A stretch of 64,000 nucleotides of DNA from Anthracocystis setariae (GCA_928724745.1 CAKMXJ010000037.1:682001-746000), one strand, 5' to 3'; shown: positions 18,612-29,440, numbered from the stretch's first letter. The notes: generated from the letters alone by a model not told the origin. Made by a program: numbers and translations.

Positions 18612-19290
18612 CAAAAACAAGACACTTGCTCAGACTGTGGTTGCCAGGGTTGACAAGCATGCCGCCACAACCGCTATGGCTATCAACACCTTCTTCTCTG
18701 GGGTTGAAACTGCATCAAGCAACGCAAACAAGCAGCTCGCCGTCAAGCTACTCAGGGAGGAGACGCCGCCAGTGTTGGGTCTGCCAGTGACAAGGTCAAC
18801 ACAGTTGTCTACCCCATCTGCATCGACCACACCTTCCGCCAAGGACCAGTACCAATACTTTTGTCAAAATTGCTTCATAGAGACGGTCAGTGAGCTTTGG
18901 AGAGAGTATGCTGTAGGGATTGGCGCTCAGCCGCCGCTGCGATTGGTATATACGCACAAGGAGCACAAGTGGCCCGACACGACGGATAAGAGGTATTGGT
19001 ATCGCTGCTGGATCATACTGGGCGAGATCATCCGCAGAGCAGAGAAGCACAAGATAATTGAAGCTTCCGTCGCTGCCCAGCTCAACAACTTCAGGCTCAT
19101 GCTCAAGCATTGGTTGCTCAACAAGCTCCAAGAGGCGATTACGACAAACACAGTGCCCGAGGACCTTCCTGCCATCGTAGATGTGGACCACAACAAGCTC
19201 ATCACTTCCATCAACAGGGTCGATGTCACATGTGCACTGCTTTGCATGCAATGTGTGTATAGAAAAGGTAGTGGATTCCAGGAAAGATGA
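18607..19290 (+). pseudogene. Crypton-like gene, right part with GCR1_C-type DNA-binding domain
   Basis: Skipping the chromovirus and one CAGGA copy, the frame from the left part continues without a break: ...LLVQKVQ-D-KNKTLAQTVV..., then about 220 more residues to the stop at 19288-19290. Residues around 18885-19060 (ETVSELWREYAVGIG ... WYRCWIILGEIIRRAEKH) fit the GCR1_C domain, found in yeast Gcr1 and at the C-terminus of many fungal Crypton recombinases. On its own this half lacks a start; the ATG-less entry codon confirms that it is the tail of an interrupted gene. The CAGGA copy at 18607-18611 is the right target duplication. Confidence 0.65.
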
Positions 19291-20276
19291 GATCCAGACG
19301 AGACCTTGACTATATACATGAGGAGCTAAGCGAGAGCCAAGCGACGAGAGATCGGTGAGGCAAGCCACAAAATGTGCTTGGCAAGCGCTGACTGAGCGTC
19401 GGTCAGACGCTGACTAAGCGTTGGTCACGTGCACACGTGACAGTCGAGTAGAGCTTGCGCCAGTTCTGTTCTCCGGTTCCTTTTCCTCATTTTCTTTCTT
19501 TCACACACCTCTTTGTACCTCTATAGTGCGTCTCATTGCTCCTGAATGTGACTATAGCTCGACATTGTGTGTGTGTGTGTGTGAATGGCCTGCTACACCC
19601 AATGTGGTGAGCTGGTTGGTGACAACTGATAACCTCCACATCAGAAGAAGCGCAGCAAAAGTGTCAATTTGCCAATCAATCCGCACGCTCCGCACGCTCC
19701 GCACCTTTCTTTACAACCATCATTGCTTTTGGCCCGGCTCAAGTTCACGCTAGACTCCATTGAACGGCCACAACAAACCTCTCGACGCCTCTCTTCTGCG
19801 CTCTGCCTCTCAGCAAGTCGATCGTCTTGGTTGGATAGAGCATTGGGACCCTTCTCATCGCCCACCACTCACACAGCCATGGTTGCGCCAGTCGCATCTG
19901 CTGCGGGCACTTAACAGCTCACGACACTCTCCCAAGATTGCAACTTAGGAAACAGGATACCGGATGTCAAACATCCAATACTGAGTGTTGTAAGTTGTAT
20001 CTCACATTGAATTAACTAACGCTGCGATTGTCACTTTGCATTGATTGACTTTCAGAATCTAATAGGGCTGTGAGTGTATCCTTTTCTCATTTCAGAGGTC
20101 CTAAATGTGGGTGTCTGTTTCGCTGTCTCTCGTTGCGGTGGCAGTGGCGGATGCGGAGGGGGAAAAACGACCCTTTCGAACGGCAAGTTTGTGGCTCATT
20201 AAACCTGATAATGGGATCAGTTCGAACAGTCGAGAAGTATCAAGCAAGCATGCGTTTTCCGATTGATACAGTAGAT
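19291..20276. other. Gene-poor border between the transposon nest and the core genes
   Basis: No supported protein gene. Seen: a short-period repeat GCTGACTRAGCGT/CGGTCA with CACGTGCACACGTG at 19390-19440; a (GT)n run at 19567-19583; three CGCACGCTC units at 19681-19704; and an intron-like stretch (GTAAGT near 19990, CTAAC branch, TTTCAG near 20055) that could belong to a non-coding or unrecognised spliced transcript. The right part should also include the 3' UTR of the U2AF gene. Confidence 0.45.
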
Positions 20277-21059
20277 CTACGAATTGAGCTCATCTGCGTC
20301 GTAACCCGCGTGTGGATCATCAGTTGCTTTTGGGAGACTCCTCCAATCGCCACCGGAAGCACCTGATTTCCAACCCGCCTTGGTGCCTTGCTCCTGCTCT
20401 GCGACATCTGCACCTTGTTCCATGGCCAACCTTTCCTTCCAACCCAGCTTCTTTCCAGCTGCAAGCGCGGTCGTTCTGCCCTCTTGTTTCCTCTTCCTCA
20501 ACTCCACTGCCAACTGATGATTCAACTCGCGCCGCAAAGGCGAACTTGCATACCTGAGATGCATAAAGTTGCAAAACCCACCACGATTACACTCGTTGGT
20601 CTCGTTCTGTCGACAACACGCCTCCTGGAAATCCGTCACGGGACTTAACTCGGCGAACAGCGGCTTAGCCTCGTACCACCTATCGTTCAATGCATCCACA
20701 GCACGCTGTGCATCTGCCTCGTACCTGTACCTAGCATATACATTGCCGATGAGATGGTCGCCAACGTTGTCGCAGACGTGCATTTCGACAAGCTCACCGT
20801 ATTTGGCGAGTTCGCAAAACATATCTTGGTAGAATGCATCGAATTGGGTTTGGAGCTCAGTGTCGGTGATGGTGCAATCCTGCTCGTGATGCCGCGGATT
20901 CCGGTAGACGTTGGAGAGAAGCAGTGTGCATGAGAACGGGGGTCGAATGTGTTTGCGTGAACACCGATCGCCGTGACGACAGGCACCAATTTTGTAGTAG
21001 AACGAACAGTTGACTTTGTCCTGTTCTGTTCCATAGATCGACGCGAGATACGACGCCAT
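20277..21059 (-). CDS. U2AF1: U2AF small subunit (splicing factor)
   Basis: A 260-residue protein from ATG 21059 with the full U2AF35 layout: CCCH zinc finger 1 (Cys18-x8-Cys27-x5-Cys33-x3-His37), a U2AF-homology RRM (~45-145, VYARYRYEADAQRAVDALN), zinc finger 2 (C-x7-C-x5-C-x3-H, NECNRGGFCNFMH, ~150-168) and a Lys/Arg/Gly-rich tail. The family reads the AG at 3' splice sites and pairs with the large U2AF subunit in the nucleus, which fits the short AG-ending introns seen in this window. Length is close to the human (240) and fission yeast (216) proteins, with a longer low-complexity C-terminus. It is divergent from the DBP9 gene, sharing a 510-bp upstream region. Confidence 0.95.
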   Translation of the reverse strand: MASYLASIYGTEQDKVNCSFYYKIGACRHGDRCSRKHIRPPFSCTLLLSNVYRNPRHHEQDCTITDTELQTQFDAFYQDMFCELAKYGELVEMHVCDNVGDHLIGNVYARYRYEADAQRAVDALNDRWYEAKPLFAELSPVTDFQEACCRQNETNECNRGGFCNFMHLRYASSPLRRELNHQLAVELRKRKQEGRTTALAAGKKLGWKERLAMEQGADVAEQEQGTKAGWKSGASGGDWRSLPKATDDPHAGYDADELNS

Positions 21060-21569
21060 CTTTGAGTCAGGCTAGAGGCGTTACAGATGTCGCGTGCAGG
21101 AAAGTCAGGCCTTGGAGAGAAGCGGAATGCTGATCGTGTCTGTCTTGCGGATGAAAGTGCGAAGCTGAAGATATAGAGATCGTATAGAGATTGTGATTGT
21201 GTGAATCCTGCCGATAGTGGGTTGAAGTGTGGAAATGGATATGGTGGTGGTGGCGGTTGAGCAGGATGGAAGAGAGGGTGGAGAGAGCGAGAATGGAGGC
21301 AGCCAAGGTGTCGAAAAGTGCAGACGCCGTAGCCAGGGTCTAAAAACCCGAAATCCGATTCCCTCTCTGAATCTTGTTATATTAATATTATCGGCCGGCT
21401 AGAACTTTGGTCTCCGGAAGCCGAGTGCAGCGCTCTCTTCTGAATTTTTTGCAATTTTAGGGTCTTTTTGGTTCTGACTTTGTTGTCGCCATACACTCTT
21501 CACTCTTGCCTCTTGCCTTTCATCTTCTCTTACACCATTGCGAGCATTGAAAGGGTCCATACGCAACCC
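21060..21569. promoter_or_regulatory. Shared upstream region of U2AF1 and DBP9
   Basis: A 510-bp divergent intergenic region. It contains a GGTGGTGGTGGCGG run near 21242, an AT-rich block TATATTAATATTATC near 21380 and pyrimidine-rich leader sequence before DBP9. No gene is supported; the minus-strand frame over 21067-21306 has no ATG in a convincing context. Confidence 0.45.
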
Positions 21570-23612
21570 ATGTCAGACCAAGCCTCCTCATCAAAAGTCA
21601 AGGCGGACTCGCTCCTTCCTCCCGCCGCAAAGAAACCCGTCTCGAACACCGACGCAAACTCCAATGCTGCATCTTCATCGTCCACCTCGCAACTCGCCAC
21701 ACAGCATGGCATCGACTTGCCTAGCCAGCAAGATGCCGAACGACTTGGTTTCAATGTCTTTTCCCACATCCTCGATCCTCGTCTTTTGCGTGCGTTAGCA
21801 GACCTTGGTTTCGGCATTCCTACACCGATTCAGCAGAAAGCCATCCCACTCGCACTTGCAGGCAAAGATATCCTGGCTCGCGCTCGCACAGGTTCGGGCA
21901 AGACGCTTGCATACGGTCTGCCTCTCCTTCAAAAGGTTCTCGATGCAAAATCAGCCATCGCAAAATCCGACCCCAACCATCAGCTGACACGAGCACTCGT
22001 GCTTGTTCCAACCAGGGAGCTGGCCGAACAGGTTTTCCGACACCTCAGCGTTGTGATCGAGTACGTTCGCCAAGACATGCGTCTTGTCAATGTTGCTCGC
22101 GAAGCATCCGAAAAGGTACAGCGTCTTCTGCTTTCGGAAAAGCCAGACGTTGTCATCGCAACCCCTTCCAAAGCCCTGGCTTACCTTTCCAACAACACCC
22201 TCGACCTCAAATCGGGACTCGAAACGCTGGCCATCGACGAAGCCGATCTCATCCTCTCCTACGGTCACGATTCCGACGTCAAATCCATCCTCTCCGGAAC
22301 CTACCTCCCCTCGCACTTCCAGACCTTCCTCATGTCCGCCACACTCACTCACGACGTCACCAAACTCAAGGGCCTCCTCCTGCGCAACCCCGTCATCCTC
22401 AAACTCAACGACGACGACGACGACTCGTCCGCTTCCAACTTGGTGCAATTCTACACCAACACTACCGAGGAGGACAAGTTCCTGCTCGTGTATGTGATTT
22501 TGAAGTTGAAGTTGATCAGAGGCAAGGCGATCCTGTTTGTTAATGAGTTGGAGAGGGGATATAGGTTGAAGTTGTTCCTGGAAAAGTTTGGGCTTAGGGC
22601 GTGCGTGTTGAATGCCGAGCTGCCTATCAATAGTAGGTATAGTATTGTCGAGGAGTTCAACAAGGGCAAGTTTGATTATATTGTTGCGACGGATGAACCT
22701 ACGGGTGTTGGGCGACCCGTCGAGGAGGTCGAGACAGGTAGTGATGGCGAGGAGGAGGAAGGGGTACAAGACGGAGCGGGTGCGGAAGAAGGAAAGAAGA
22801 GGAAGAAGAAGAAGCAGGAGGAGGAGGATGAGGGTGGTTCGAGTGGTAAGGCTAGTAAGAAGCAGAGGAAGGAGAAAAAGTCGACTGCCGAGTATGGTGT
22901 GTCTCGAGGTGTTGACTTTGTCAATGTTTCGTGCGTCATCAACTTTGATCTTCCCACCACTGTCGATGGATACATCCATCGTGTCGGGCGAACCGCTCGT
23001 GGTGGTGCTTCGGGAACTGCCCTTTCATTTGTCGTCCCCGCAAGCGAATATGGACGTTCCAAGTACCTCACCTGCCCATCCACCGCTACGGATGAGAAAG
23101 TGTTCAAGAGCCTCTCGCGCTCCACCATCGCTGCCACCCTTGGCTCACCCCTTCAGGAATGGACATACGACCCCGAATCCATCTCCGGCTTCCGCTATCG
23201 AGTCTCGGACAGCCTGAAATCCATCACCAAACCGCTCATTCGCGAAGCGCGCATCACCGAACTCAAACACCAAATCCTCACCAGTTCGAAACTCCAATCC
23301 CACTTTGCTGATCACCCAGATGACCTCACCTACCTTCAACACGACAAAACCCTCCTCTCATCGCGAGCACAACAAGTCCACCTCAAACACATCCCCCACT
23401 ACCTAGTCCCCAAAATCATCAACCCCGCAAACAACAAGCTCACCAACAACTCAACAACCTATAAAGGCTACATTCCAAAGAACAAACTTCTTCCCAACTC
23501 CAACTCTAACTCCAAACGTCCTATCCGTCGCCCCGCCGCTGCCAAACGATCTTCAACCAAATCTTCTAACAAGAAGAAATCCGACCCACTCCGAAAGTTT
23601 TCCAAAAAGTAG
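21570..23612 (+). CDS. DBP9: DEAD-box ATP-dependent RNA helicase of the DBP9/DDX56 family
   Basis: A 680-residue protein starting at ATG 21570 (MSDQASSSK); the open frame extends further upstream but has no ATG. Motifs: Q-motif PTPIQQKAI (~84), Walker [11 protein letters not shown] (103-112), PTRELAEQ (147), DEAD (223-226), SAT (256-258), [16 protein letters not shown], and [10 protein letters not shown] (~470). A long acidic/basic insert (~385-445, GSDGEEEE...KKRKKKKQ) between the ATD and RGVDF segments of the C-terminal RecA domain is characteristic of DBP9 rather than other DEAD-box proteins. The Lys-rich tail suits a nucleolar protein. DBP9 acts in 60S ribosomal subunit assembly in yeast. 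Confidence 0.95.
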   Translation: MSDQASSSKVKADSLLPPAAKKPVSNTDANSNAASSSSTSQLATQHGIDLPSQQDAERLGFNVFSHILDPRLLRALADLGFGIPTPIQQKAIPLALAGKDILARARTGSGKTLAYGLPLLQKVLDAKSAIAKSDPNHQLTRALVLVPTRELAEQVFRHLSVVIEYVRQDMRLVNVAREASEKVQRLLLSEKPDVVIATPSKALAYLSNNTLDLKSGLETLAIDEADLILSYGHDSDVKSILSGTYLPSHFQTFLMSATLTHDVTKLKGLLLRNPVILKLNDDDDDSSASNLVQFYTNTTEEDKFLLVYVILKLKLIRGKAILFVNELERGYRLKLFLEKFGLRACVLNAELPINSRYSIVEEFNKGKFDYIVATDEPTGVGRPVEEVETGSDGEEEEGVQDGAGAEEGKKRKKKKQEEEDEGGSSGKASKKQRKEKKSTAEYGVSRGVDFVNVSCVINFDLPTTVDGYIHRVGRTARGGASGTALSFVVPASEYGRSKYLTCPSTATDEKVFKSLSRSTIAATLGSPLQEWTYDPESISGFRYRVSDSLKSITKPLIREARITELKHQILTSSKLQSHFADHPDDLTYLQHDKTLLSSRAQQVHLKHIPHYLVPKIINPANNKLTNNSTTYKGYIPKNKLLPNSNSNSKRPIRRPAAAKRSSTKSSNKKKSDPLRKFSKK

Positions 23613-23730
23613 AACACATCTGTACACTCCCCATCACAAATCACACATATTACCATTCAGACAAATCAAGTCCACACGACATTCATTTCTTCCGCACATC
23701 ATCCCAACCTTGACGAGCTGAGCTGAGCCA

Positions 23731-26700
23731 TCACTGAATCTCCCAGAACAACCTCCTCTTCCCCTCCCCCTCCCCCTTCCCTTCCTCCGCCTCCGCCTCA
23801 CGCAACCTCTTGAACTCACCCACCACACTCCTAAGTGGAATCACCTGCGTCTGCTTGACCAACCTGTCCAAATCCACGCCTTCCTTCTCTTCCACCTTTG
23901 CGCTATCGACCACACTCCTATACACCGCCAACTGCTCGATACGCGCCTTGGCACTCCTCCTCCCCTTGCCCTGCGCATAACTCGGCTGCTTCAACTCGAC
24001 ACTCTCCACCACCAGCGAAACGCCATCGTGCGAGTTCCCCCACGACCTTGACTTGATCCCACCGCGTTGACATCCCTTGTACGCGATCAACTTGGGCGCG
24101 ATGCGCAAGATCACGCTCAAATCGCACGTCCGACTCAACCTTTCAGCCGCCGCTACATCCGCCTCGACCATCTCAACGTCCTGACTGCTATCCGCAGCTT
24201 TCGCGGTGGCGGTGGCAGTGAGACCGTTCCAAGCGCGCGCGGCCCGTCCGGGAGGAACCCAAGCTGGAATCCCCTCGGACTCGAGCGAAGGACCCTCAAC
24301 CCACCCAGCATGCACGCACATGGCCAACACATCCGAATCGTCCGTATACACATCCGTACCCCACAGCTTGCGTCGCAGCAAAGGATTCAGACGCCAGAAC
24401 TTCCACGGCGATGCTTCCGTGCTCTTCCCCTTCCCCCCCTCCTTATCGGCGCTGGCATCGGCAGGCTTCTGTCCCCGCTCCGCTTCCGCACCCTTCTCCA
24501 CCATCTTGGCATCGGCAGCGGGAACCTTAAGCCCGAACAACTGCGCCTCGGCAATCTTTTCCTCGATCCTCATCTCCCAACTCATCCTAGCATGCTCCTT
24601 ACCCCTCCAACCCAACCTCCAATTATTCCCCTTACCGTGCAACGCCTCCTTGCCCCTCTCCCCTTCAAGCAGCTCCTTGAGCCCGTCGCCTACCTCGCAC
24701 TTGGCCAGACATTCGGCTTCGAGTTCCTTATACTGCTCCCAGTGTGGACCTCCCTTGCCACCGCACGAGAGCAGGTCGCCAGGAATCCGCACCTCGAGAG
24801 TGGATCCGACATTGCGAGCCAGCAATTCGGCGGGGAACAGTGGGTCCACGGTAGGATCGTACAGATACGAACCCAGATGGCGCACAGGGCGACCTTTGTC
24901 CATACCAATAAGGTGGCGCGGGAGAGGGTCGATGGGAGCTGCATTGACCGGCAAAGTCGAATCCACCTTGGCTTCCCCGGCTTTGCTCGATTGAACCGCA
25001 GGTTCGTCTCCAGATCGTTCTTGAGTTGCTCCAGCCATCTCTGCCTCGACGGCATCGGGGCCAGACGCGGATGCAAGTGCCTCGGGTGCTTTGCCAGCAA
25101 GCTCAGCCGCAACCTCGTCCTTCTGTTCTTCGGCCATCACATCCAACGCCAGCCTCTCCGCTCTTCTGATCGATTCGTCCCTTTCGCACAGTTCCAGATA
25201 TAACCAAACCGGCTCGGAATCCACCCTCGGCCCTGCATTCGGGTCGCGAATAACATGAGGCTGATGCGGGATCATAGCCTCGGAACCAGGCGCCATCGCC
25301 CCGAACATGGCTGGATGGATGGCAGGCGGCAGAGGCATCCCAGGAGGATATCCAATGGCAGCCGCGGCCGCATGGAAATCTGCCATCGTCGGTGGCCGTC
25401 CATATACAGCTGCTTGCTGTTGAGCCGTCGCGATCAGTGCCTCCTCTAGACTCGCGGGCGGAGGTCGGATGTGAGGAGGCAACTCGCCCAGCGCACCCGG
25501 ATGCATCTGCGCCGCTTGTGCTGCAGCATGAGCTTGTGCCTGCGCCTGAGCCTGTGCATGCCTCTCCCTCTCCTTCTCGCGCTCCATCGCCGCCATCTTT
25601 TCCGCCTGTTGCTTCTCCCGACGACGCTCCCGACGCTCCCTCTCCTTCTCCTTCTCACGCTCCCTTTCCTTCTCCCGCTCGAGCTCCATTTCGCGCTCAC
25701 GTTCCAGCTCCCTCTCCCTCTCCCTCTGCCTCTCCCGCTCCATCTCTTCCATCCTCAACCTCTCCCTCTCCAACTCCCGTTCTCGCTCCAGCTCAAGCTC
25801 TCTCTCCCTCTCGCGTTCCCTCTCCCTCTCCCTCTCCCTCTGGCGCATGCGCTCGCGCTCATGTTCGGCCTCCATCTCCCTCTCGCGCTGCATAGCCATC
25901 TCCCTCTCTCGCTCGCGAATCTCCCGCTCAGAAGGAGGCCCTCCATAAGGCGGCATCGAAGGCCCGCGATGAGCCGGCCCGTCACGGTAGGAAGCACCGC
26001 CACGCTCACTGCCGGGAGACAGAGGAGCACGACGCATCGGCCCAGCACCAGGATCGACCTTGGTAGCTCCCATCGGAGGCGGAGGTCCAGATCGCGGATG
26101 ACGTTCGGGTTCAAAGTGAGGCGGTAAAGGCCCACGCTCATCCGGTCGACCGGAATACGCGCCGGGACGCGACTGGATGGGCACGGAAGACTCGCGCGAT
26201 GCTGCCGAGCCAACACTGGGTGCGGGCTTGGGCTTGTCCTTGCGTCGATCGCCGTCACGACTCTGTGTGGGGCTGGCAGGAGGATAGGGCAGGGGTGGAG
26301 GTGGTCCGCGATCGTCATAGCTTCGTCCACTTGCCGACTTGGAAGAGGGGGGACCGAGCGGTCCAGAGGGCGGTCCAGAGGGCGGTCCACGAGGTGCATA
26401 GCGATCGTACATGGGCTCGTCCTTCATCATGGGATCCGCATGGATGCGTCGACCGTATCGATCGCCAGCCATCATTTCACGGTCGCGGTCCCGCTCTCGT
26501 TCGCGCTGCATGAGTTCGCGCTCAGACATGGATCCGTCGTAGGGACCATAGGACAGAGGAGCGCGCATGCGGTCGGAAGAGCGGCCGGCGGGCGGAAGCA
26601 TACCGCCATGGCCAGGAGGGTTGGAACCCGACCTGGGATCATCGTAAGGCGCAAGATAGGGTGCGTGGCGAGGCGAGCTTTCCGGAGCCATGGCAGCCAG

Positions 26701-27585
26701 AGGCACATCAGCGCTTGGCTCGCGAACACGACCGACTGTGGGGCCCGCACGGCTGGCATGACCGGGTGCAGGGCTCCTGCGGGGAGGCAAGGAAGCAGCA
26801 TAGGGATCACGTGGACTCCTGGACGGCTCATTGGGCATACTAGGAGGAGGACCACCATACCGCATCTCGCCGCTGGGGACTCGAACATGCTGCGAAGGAG
26901 GCATATCTGGAGCGCCTCGCTGAGAAGCTCTCCAACGCATTTCACGCTCGCGTTCGCGCTCCCTCTCGAGCTCGTATTCCCTTTCGCGCTCCCAGTCTCG
27001 CTCGCGATGGTAACCTGGAGGAGGAACATCGTCAGGGTTGGATTCGCTCCACTCGCGCCTGGGGGGAGCCGATTGCGAAGAGGGGCTGGTGGATGCATGT
27101 CCGTAAGGCATGATGGGAGAGCGGTGAGGGGCTGGAGCAGTACGTGAAGACGGTCCTCCCGGATACATTCCGCCGCGAGCCCTGTCTCTCTCGCGCTCCC
27201 TGTCCCAAGCACGCTCGCGCTCGTACTCGTATTCGCGTTCACGGTCGGGATTGTAGCCACCGGGACCAGGACCGTAGGGAGGACGGTCGCGCTCTCGCTC
27301 GCGGTCCGGATAGTGCATGTACCTGGGTTCGGCTGAGTCGGATGGAGGACCACCGGGACCGAGGAGTGAAGTCATATTCATGGGATCCGAGCGAGATGCT
27401 GGTGGAGCGGGGCCTGGCTGCCTCCAACGTTCACGCTCGTCCATTGCTGAAGAGGAGCGCGAAGGCGGTCGAAGAGGAGGCAACGGATGTCCTGCGTTGG
27501 TTGCTGCACCTGGAGAGACTGGGTAAGAGCGAGGAGGAGGATGGGAAGATGAGCCACCTGGTGGTGACCTCTGCGGAGGCGGCAT
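23731..27585 (-). CDS. RXT3: Rxt3-family subunit of the Rpd3L histone deacetylase complex
   Basis: A 1,284-residue protein from ATG 27585 (MPPPQRSPPGG); the open frame reaches ~27987 only through non-ATG codons. The C-terminal third has the Rxt3 signature: PVRHLGSYLYDP, LWGTDVYTDDSDVLAMCVHAGWV (~1075-1110) and YVDLxxV-like strands up to the end. The first ~850 residues are disordered: Pro/Arg/Ser-rich, then a very long Arg/Glu-repeat helix (~640-820) and an Ala/Gln run (AQAQAQAQAH). Yeast Rxt3 is only about 294 residues, so the N-terminal extension is a large addition, as in other basidiomycetes. The product should act in the nucleus in transcriptional repression. It converges with DBP9 (118-bp gap). 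Confidence 0.88.
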   Translation of the reverse strand: MPPPQRSPPGGSSSHPPPRSYPVSPGAATNAGHPLPPLRPPSRSSSAMDERERWRQPGPAPPASRSDPMNMTSLLGPGGPPSDSAEPRYMHYPDRERERDRPPYGPGPGGYNPDREREYEYERERAWDRERERDRARGGMYPGGPSSRTAPAPHRSPIMPYGHASTSPSSQSAPPRREWSESNPDDVPPPGYHRERDWEREREYELEREREREREMRWRASQRGAPDMPPSQHVRVPSGEMRYGGPPPSMPNEPSRSPRDPYAASLPPRRSPAPGHASRAGPTVGRVREPSADVPLAAMAPESSPRHAPYLAPYDDPRSGSNPPGHGGMLPPAGRSSDRMRAPLSYGPYDGSMSERELMQRERERDRDREMMAGDRYGRRIHADPMMKDEPMYDRYAPRGPPSGPPSGPLGPPSSKSASGRSYDDRGPPPPLPYPPASPTQSRDGDRRKDKPKPAPSVGSAASRESSVPIQSRPGAYSGRPDERGPLPPHFEPERHPRSGPPPPMGATKVDPGAGPMRRAPLSPGSERGGASYRDGPAHRGPSMPPYGGPPSEREIREREREMAMQREREMEAEHERERMRQRERERERERERERELELERERELERERLRMEEMERERQRERERELEREREMELEREKEREREKEKERERRERRREKQQAEKMAAMEREKERERHAQAQAQAQAHAAAQAAQMHPGALGELPPHIRPPPASLEEALIATAQQQAAVYGRPPTMADFHAAAAAIGYPPGMPLPPAIHPAMFGAMAPGSEAMIPHQPHVIRDPNAGPRVDSEPVWLYLELCERDESIRRAERLALDVMAEEQKDEVAAELAGKAPEALASASGPDAVEAEMAGATQERSGDEPAVQSSKAGEAKVDSTLPVNAAPIDPLPRHLIGMDKGRPVRHLGSYLYDPTVDPLFPAELLARNVGSTLEVRIPGDLLSCGGKGGPHWEQYKELEAECLAKCEVGDGLKELLEGERGKEALHGKGNNWRLGWRGKEHARMSWEMRIEEKIAEAQLFGLKVPAADAKMVEKGAEAERGQKPADASADKEGGKGKSTEASPWKFWRLNPLLRRKLWGTDVYTDDSDVLAMCVHAGWVEGPSLESEGIPAWVPPGRAARAWNGLTATATAKAADSSQDVEMVEADVAAAERLSRTCDLSVILRIAPKLIAYKGCQRGGIKSRSWGNSHDGVSLVVESVELKQPSYAQGKGRRSAKARIEQLAVYRSVVDSAKVEEKEGVDLDRLVKQTQVIPLRSVVGEFKRLREAEAEEGKGEGEGKRRLFWEIQ

Positions 27586-28698
27586 GTTGGCGTTGCTTAT
27601 CTGAAGGGTGGTGTCTATGCTGTAGCTGCAAGGTATGATAGTGATATCAGCAGGAGTGATCTGTGGTGGTAGATGCACCAAACCTCGACGAAACCCAGAG
27701 AGCCGGTTCGGAAGCGATGACAGTAAGGAATGACCAATGACGGTGGGAGGCCGAAAGAGTGCGTGTTCCAATCTGGGCCGAGTGCTGGGAGAAAAGAAGA
27801 GACGGATCCAATGAGCGAATTTTGATGGTGATGGTGGTGTTGGTGGTGAATGTGTGGAGATGAGATGAAGGGTTGCAGAAAGAAATCTGCAGAAGAGGCG
27901 CGACGAGACGCAATATCGCCGAAGGGACGCAGGGCGAGGCAAAGGAAAGCTTAGGCCAACTTTCCACGGACGGTCGCGCGGGAGCAACCAAGCAAAGCAA
28001 GGTTTTCGGTCGGTCCATCCGCCGCTGCCGCCGCCCTGTGACGGGTGAATTTACAGCAGCAGCAGCAGATGAATTTGACCGGATTTTGTGATTGGCTGCT
28101 GGCGGTGCTCAGATGCTCGCCCTCACTCTCATGCACGAAAAGAAAACAGAATTAGGAAAAAAAGAAAGAAATGAAGAAATGTGATCAAAGGTGTCTGCCT
28201 GCTCCATCTCGAGAAAAAAGGTCAGCTGAGCTTATACGGCCTTCACACATTGCGCTTCTGGAAGCGTATTTCTATAATAGGCAAGAGGAGATGGATGGCT
28301 GGGACCGAAAGCGGGGCGGGCCGTACTTGCTTGGAGTTGGCTGGTTCGTGATTAACTCTTTTTGATCTCGGTTTCTTGCTTTTGGTTTTGGCAAGGGTCC
28401 CGTTTGTAGGCACCGAAATTGCGCAGGAACTGCAGTATAGTGGGGGAAGCGCGTGTCTTCAGGGCGCACCATCATCGATTTGACCGAAGAATCCGCTGCT
28501 GAGCGGTGGTCGGGTCCAGATGTACTCAGGCCAAAAACCCCGATCGGATGTGGCCGATGCTTAACCTTCCTCCACCTCAATCACCGCTCCAACACCCATC
28601 GTTCTCTGCCTCGTGGTGCACTATCCTATCATTCCCACCTGGTCGAGCTCCCTATCGCACAGTTTCGGGATCCATCCGACAACGTCACGGGCCCAACA
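27586..28698. promoter_or_regulatory. Shared upstream region of RXT3 and VPS25
   Basis: About 1.1 kb between two divergent genes. It holds a (CAG)5-like run at 28051-28066, an A/G-rich block near 28136-28175 and pyrimidine-rich leader sequence. The frames across it (for example 27641-27987 minus and 28453-28698 plus) start at non-ATG codons and continue into the flanking genes, so they are read as leaders. Confidence 0.45.
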
Positions 28699-29424
28699 AT
28701 GGTCGACGCATCTAGCGCTGGGACGCAAATCTTTCGCTACCCGCCCATCCATGCCTTCCCACCGTTCTACACGCTCCAGCACAACCCGGTGTCTCGCGGC
28801 CAGCAACTCTCACAATGGCGAGCGTTGATACTCGACTACTGCCGACACTATCGCATCTTCACCCTCTCCCCGCTCCCTTCGGCCACATCCGATACAGTTG
28901 GCTCGGCAGATCCACACAAGACCCTATTCGCCAACCCATCGATACAGCGCTCGCTCTCGACCGAATCCATACGACAGATCCTCGCAGATCTCATTCAACA
29001 CAGCCAGGCCGCTTGGGAAGACCAAATTGTGGGCAAATCTAAGACCGCAGCCGTGAATGGGGATGGGAATGCGAATGCGAAAGCGTACATCTACTGGAAA
29101 ACACCCGCACAGTGGGGCGACGCGATCTACGAGTGGGTCTTCCAAACAGGCCAGAACAAAAGCATCATGACTCTCTTTGAACTCAATCAGGGCGATCTCG
29201 TTCAAGGTCAAGGTAAGCCTTCCGTCTTGTCGTCTCACCCAGATCTAGCAGGAACAAATACTGACGCAACCCGAAACCCACCTACTCGGATACGAACGAC
29301 AGAATTCTACGAAATGCCACTACCCCTGCTGCGTCAGGCGCTCAAACACCTCAGCTCACAAGGCAAGGCGCAGATCTTTGCAGGAACCGAAGCAGACGAC
29401 GGCCAAGGCGTCAAGTTTGTCTAA
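28699..29424 (+). CDS. VPS25: ESCRT-II subunit Vps25, with an in-frame intron
   Basis: Exons 28699-29212 and 29303-29424 encode 211 residues. The start is ATG 28699 (MVDASSAGTQ), the first ATG before the conserved FPPFYTLQHNPVSRGQQLSQW. Two winged-helix domains follow: LFANPSIQRSLSTESIRQIL and YWKTPAQWGDAIYEWVFQTG ... SIMTLFEL. The 90-nt stretch 29213-29302 (GTAAGC, branch TACTGAC, ACAG) keeps the frame open but its 30 residues have no family counterpart. Removing it joins GQGQ to EFYEMPLPLLRQAL, matching the family. Vps25 binds Vps22/Vps36 and nucleates ESCRT-III on endosomes for cargo sorting. Yeast Vps25 is 202 residues. Confidence 0.93.
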   Translation: MVDASSAGTQIFRYPPIHAFPPFYTLQHNPVSRGQQLSQWRALILDYCRHYRIFTLSPLPSATSDTVGSADPHKTLFANPSIQRSLSTESIRQILADLIQHSQAAWEDQIVGKSKTAAVNGDGNANAKAYIYWKTPAQWGDAIYEWVFQTGQNKSIMTLFELNQGDLVQGQGKPSVLSSHPDLAGTNTDATRNPPTRIRTTEFYEMPLPLLRQALKHLSSQGKAQIFAGTEADDGQGVKFV

Positions 29425-29440
29425 CTCGTTATCGATATAC

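Noticed and set aside
19641..19948. Short frames near the U2AF gene (about 62-82 residues)
   Set aside because: They start at GTG/TTG or other non-ATG codons, overlap simple repeats, and match no family I know.
21951..22979. 342-residue minus-strand frame opposite DBP9
   Set aside because: It is the mirror of a strongly conserved helicase gene, has biased composition (Val/Gly/Glu- and Leu-rich blocks) and no domain.
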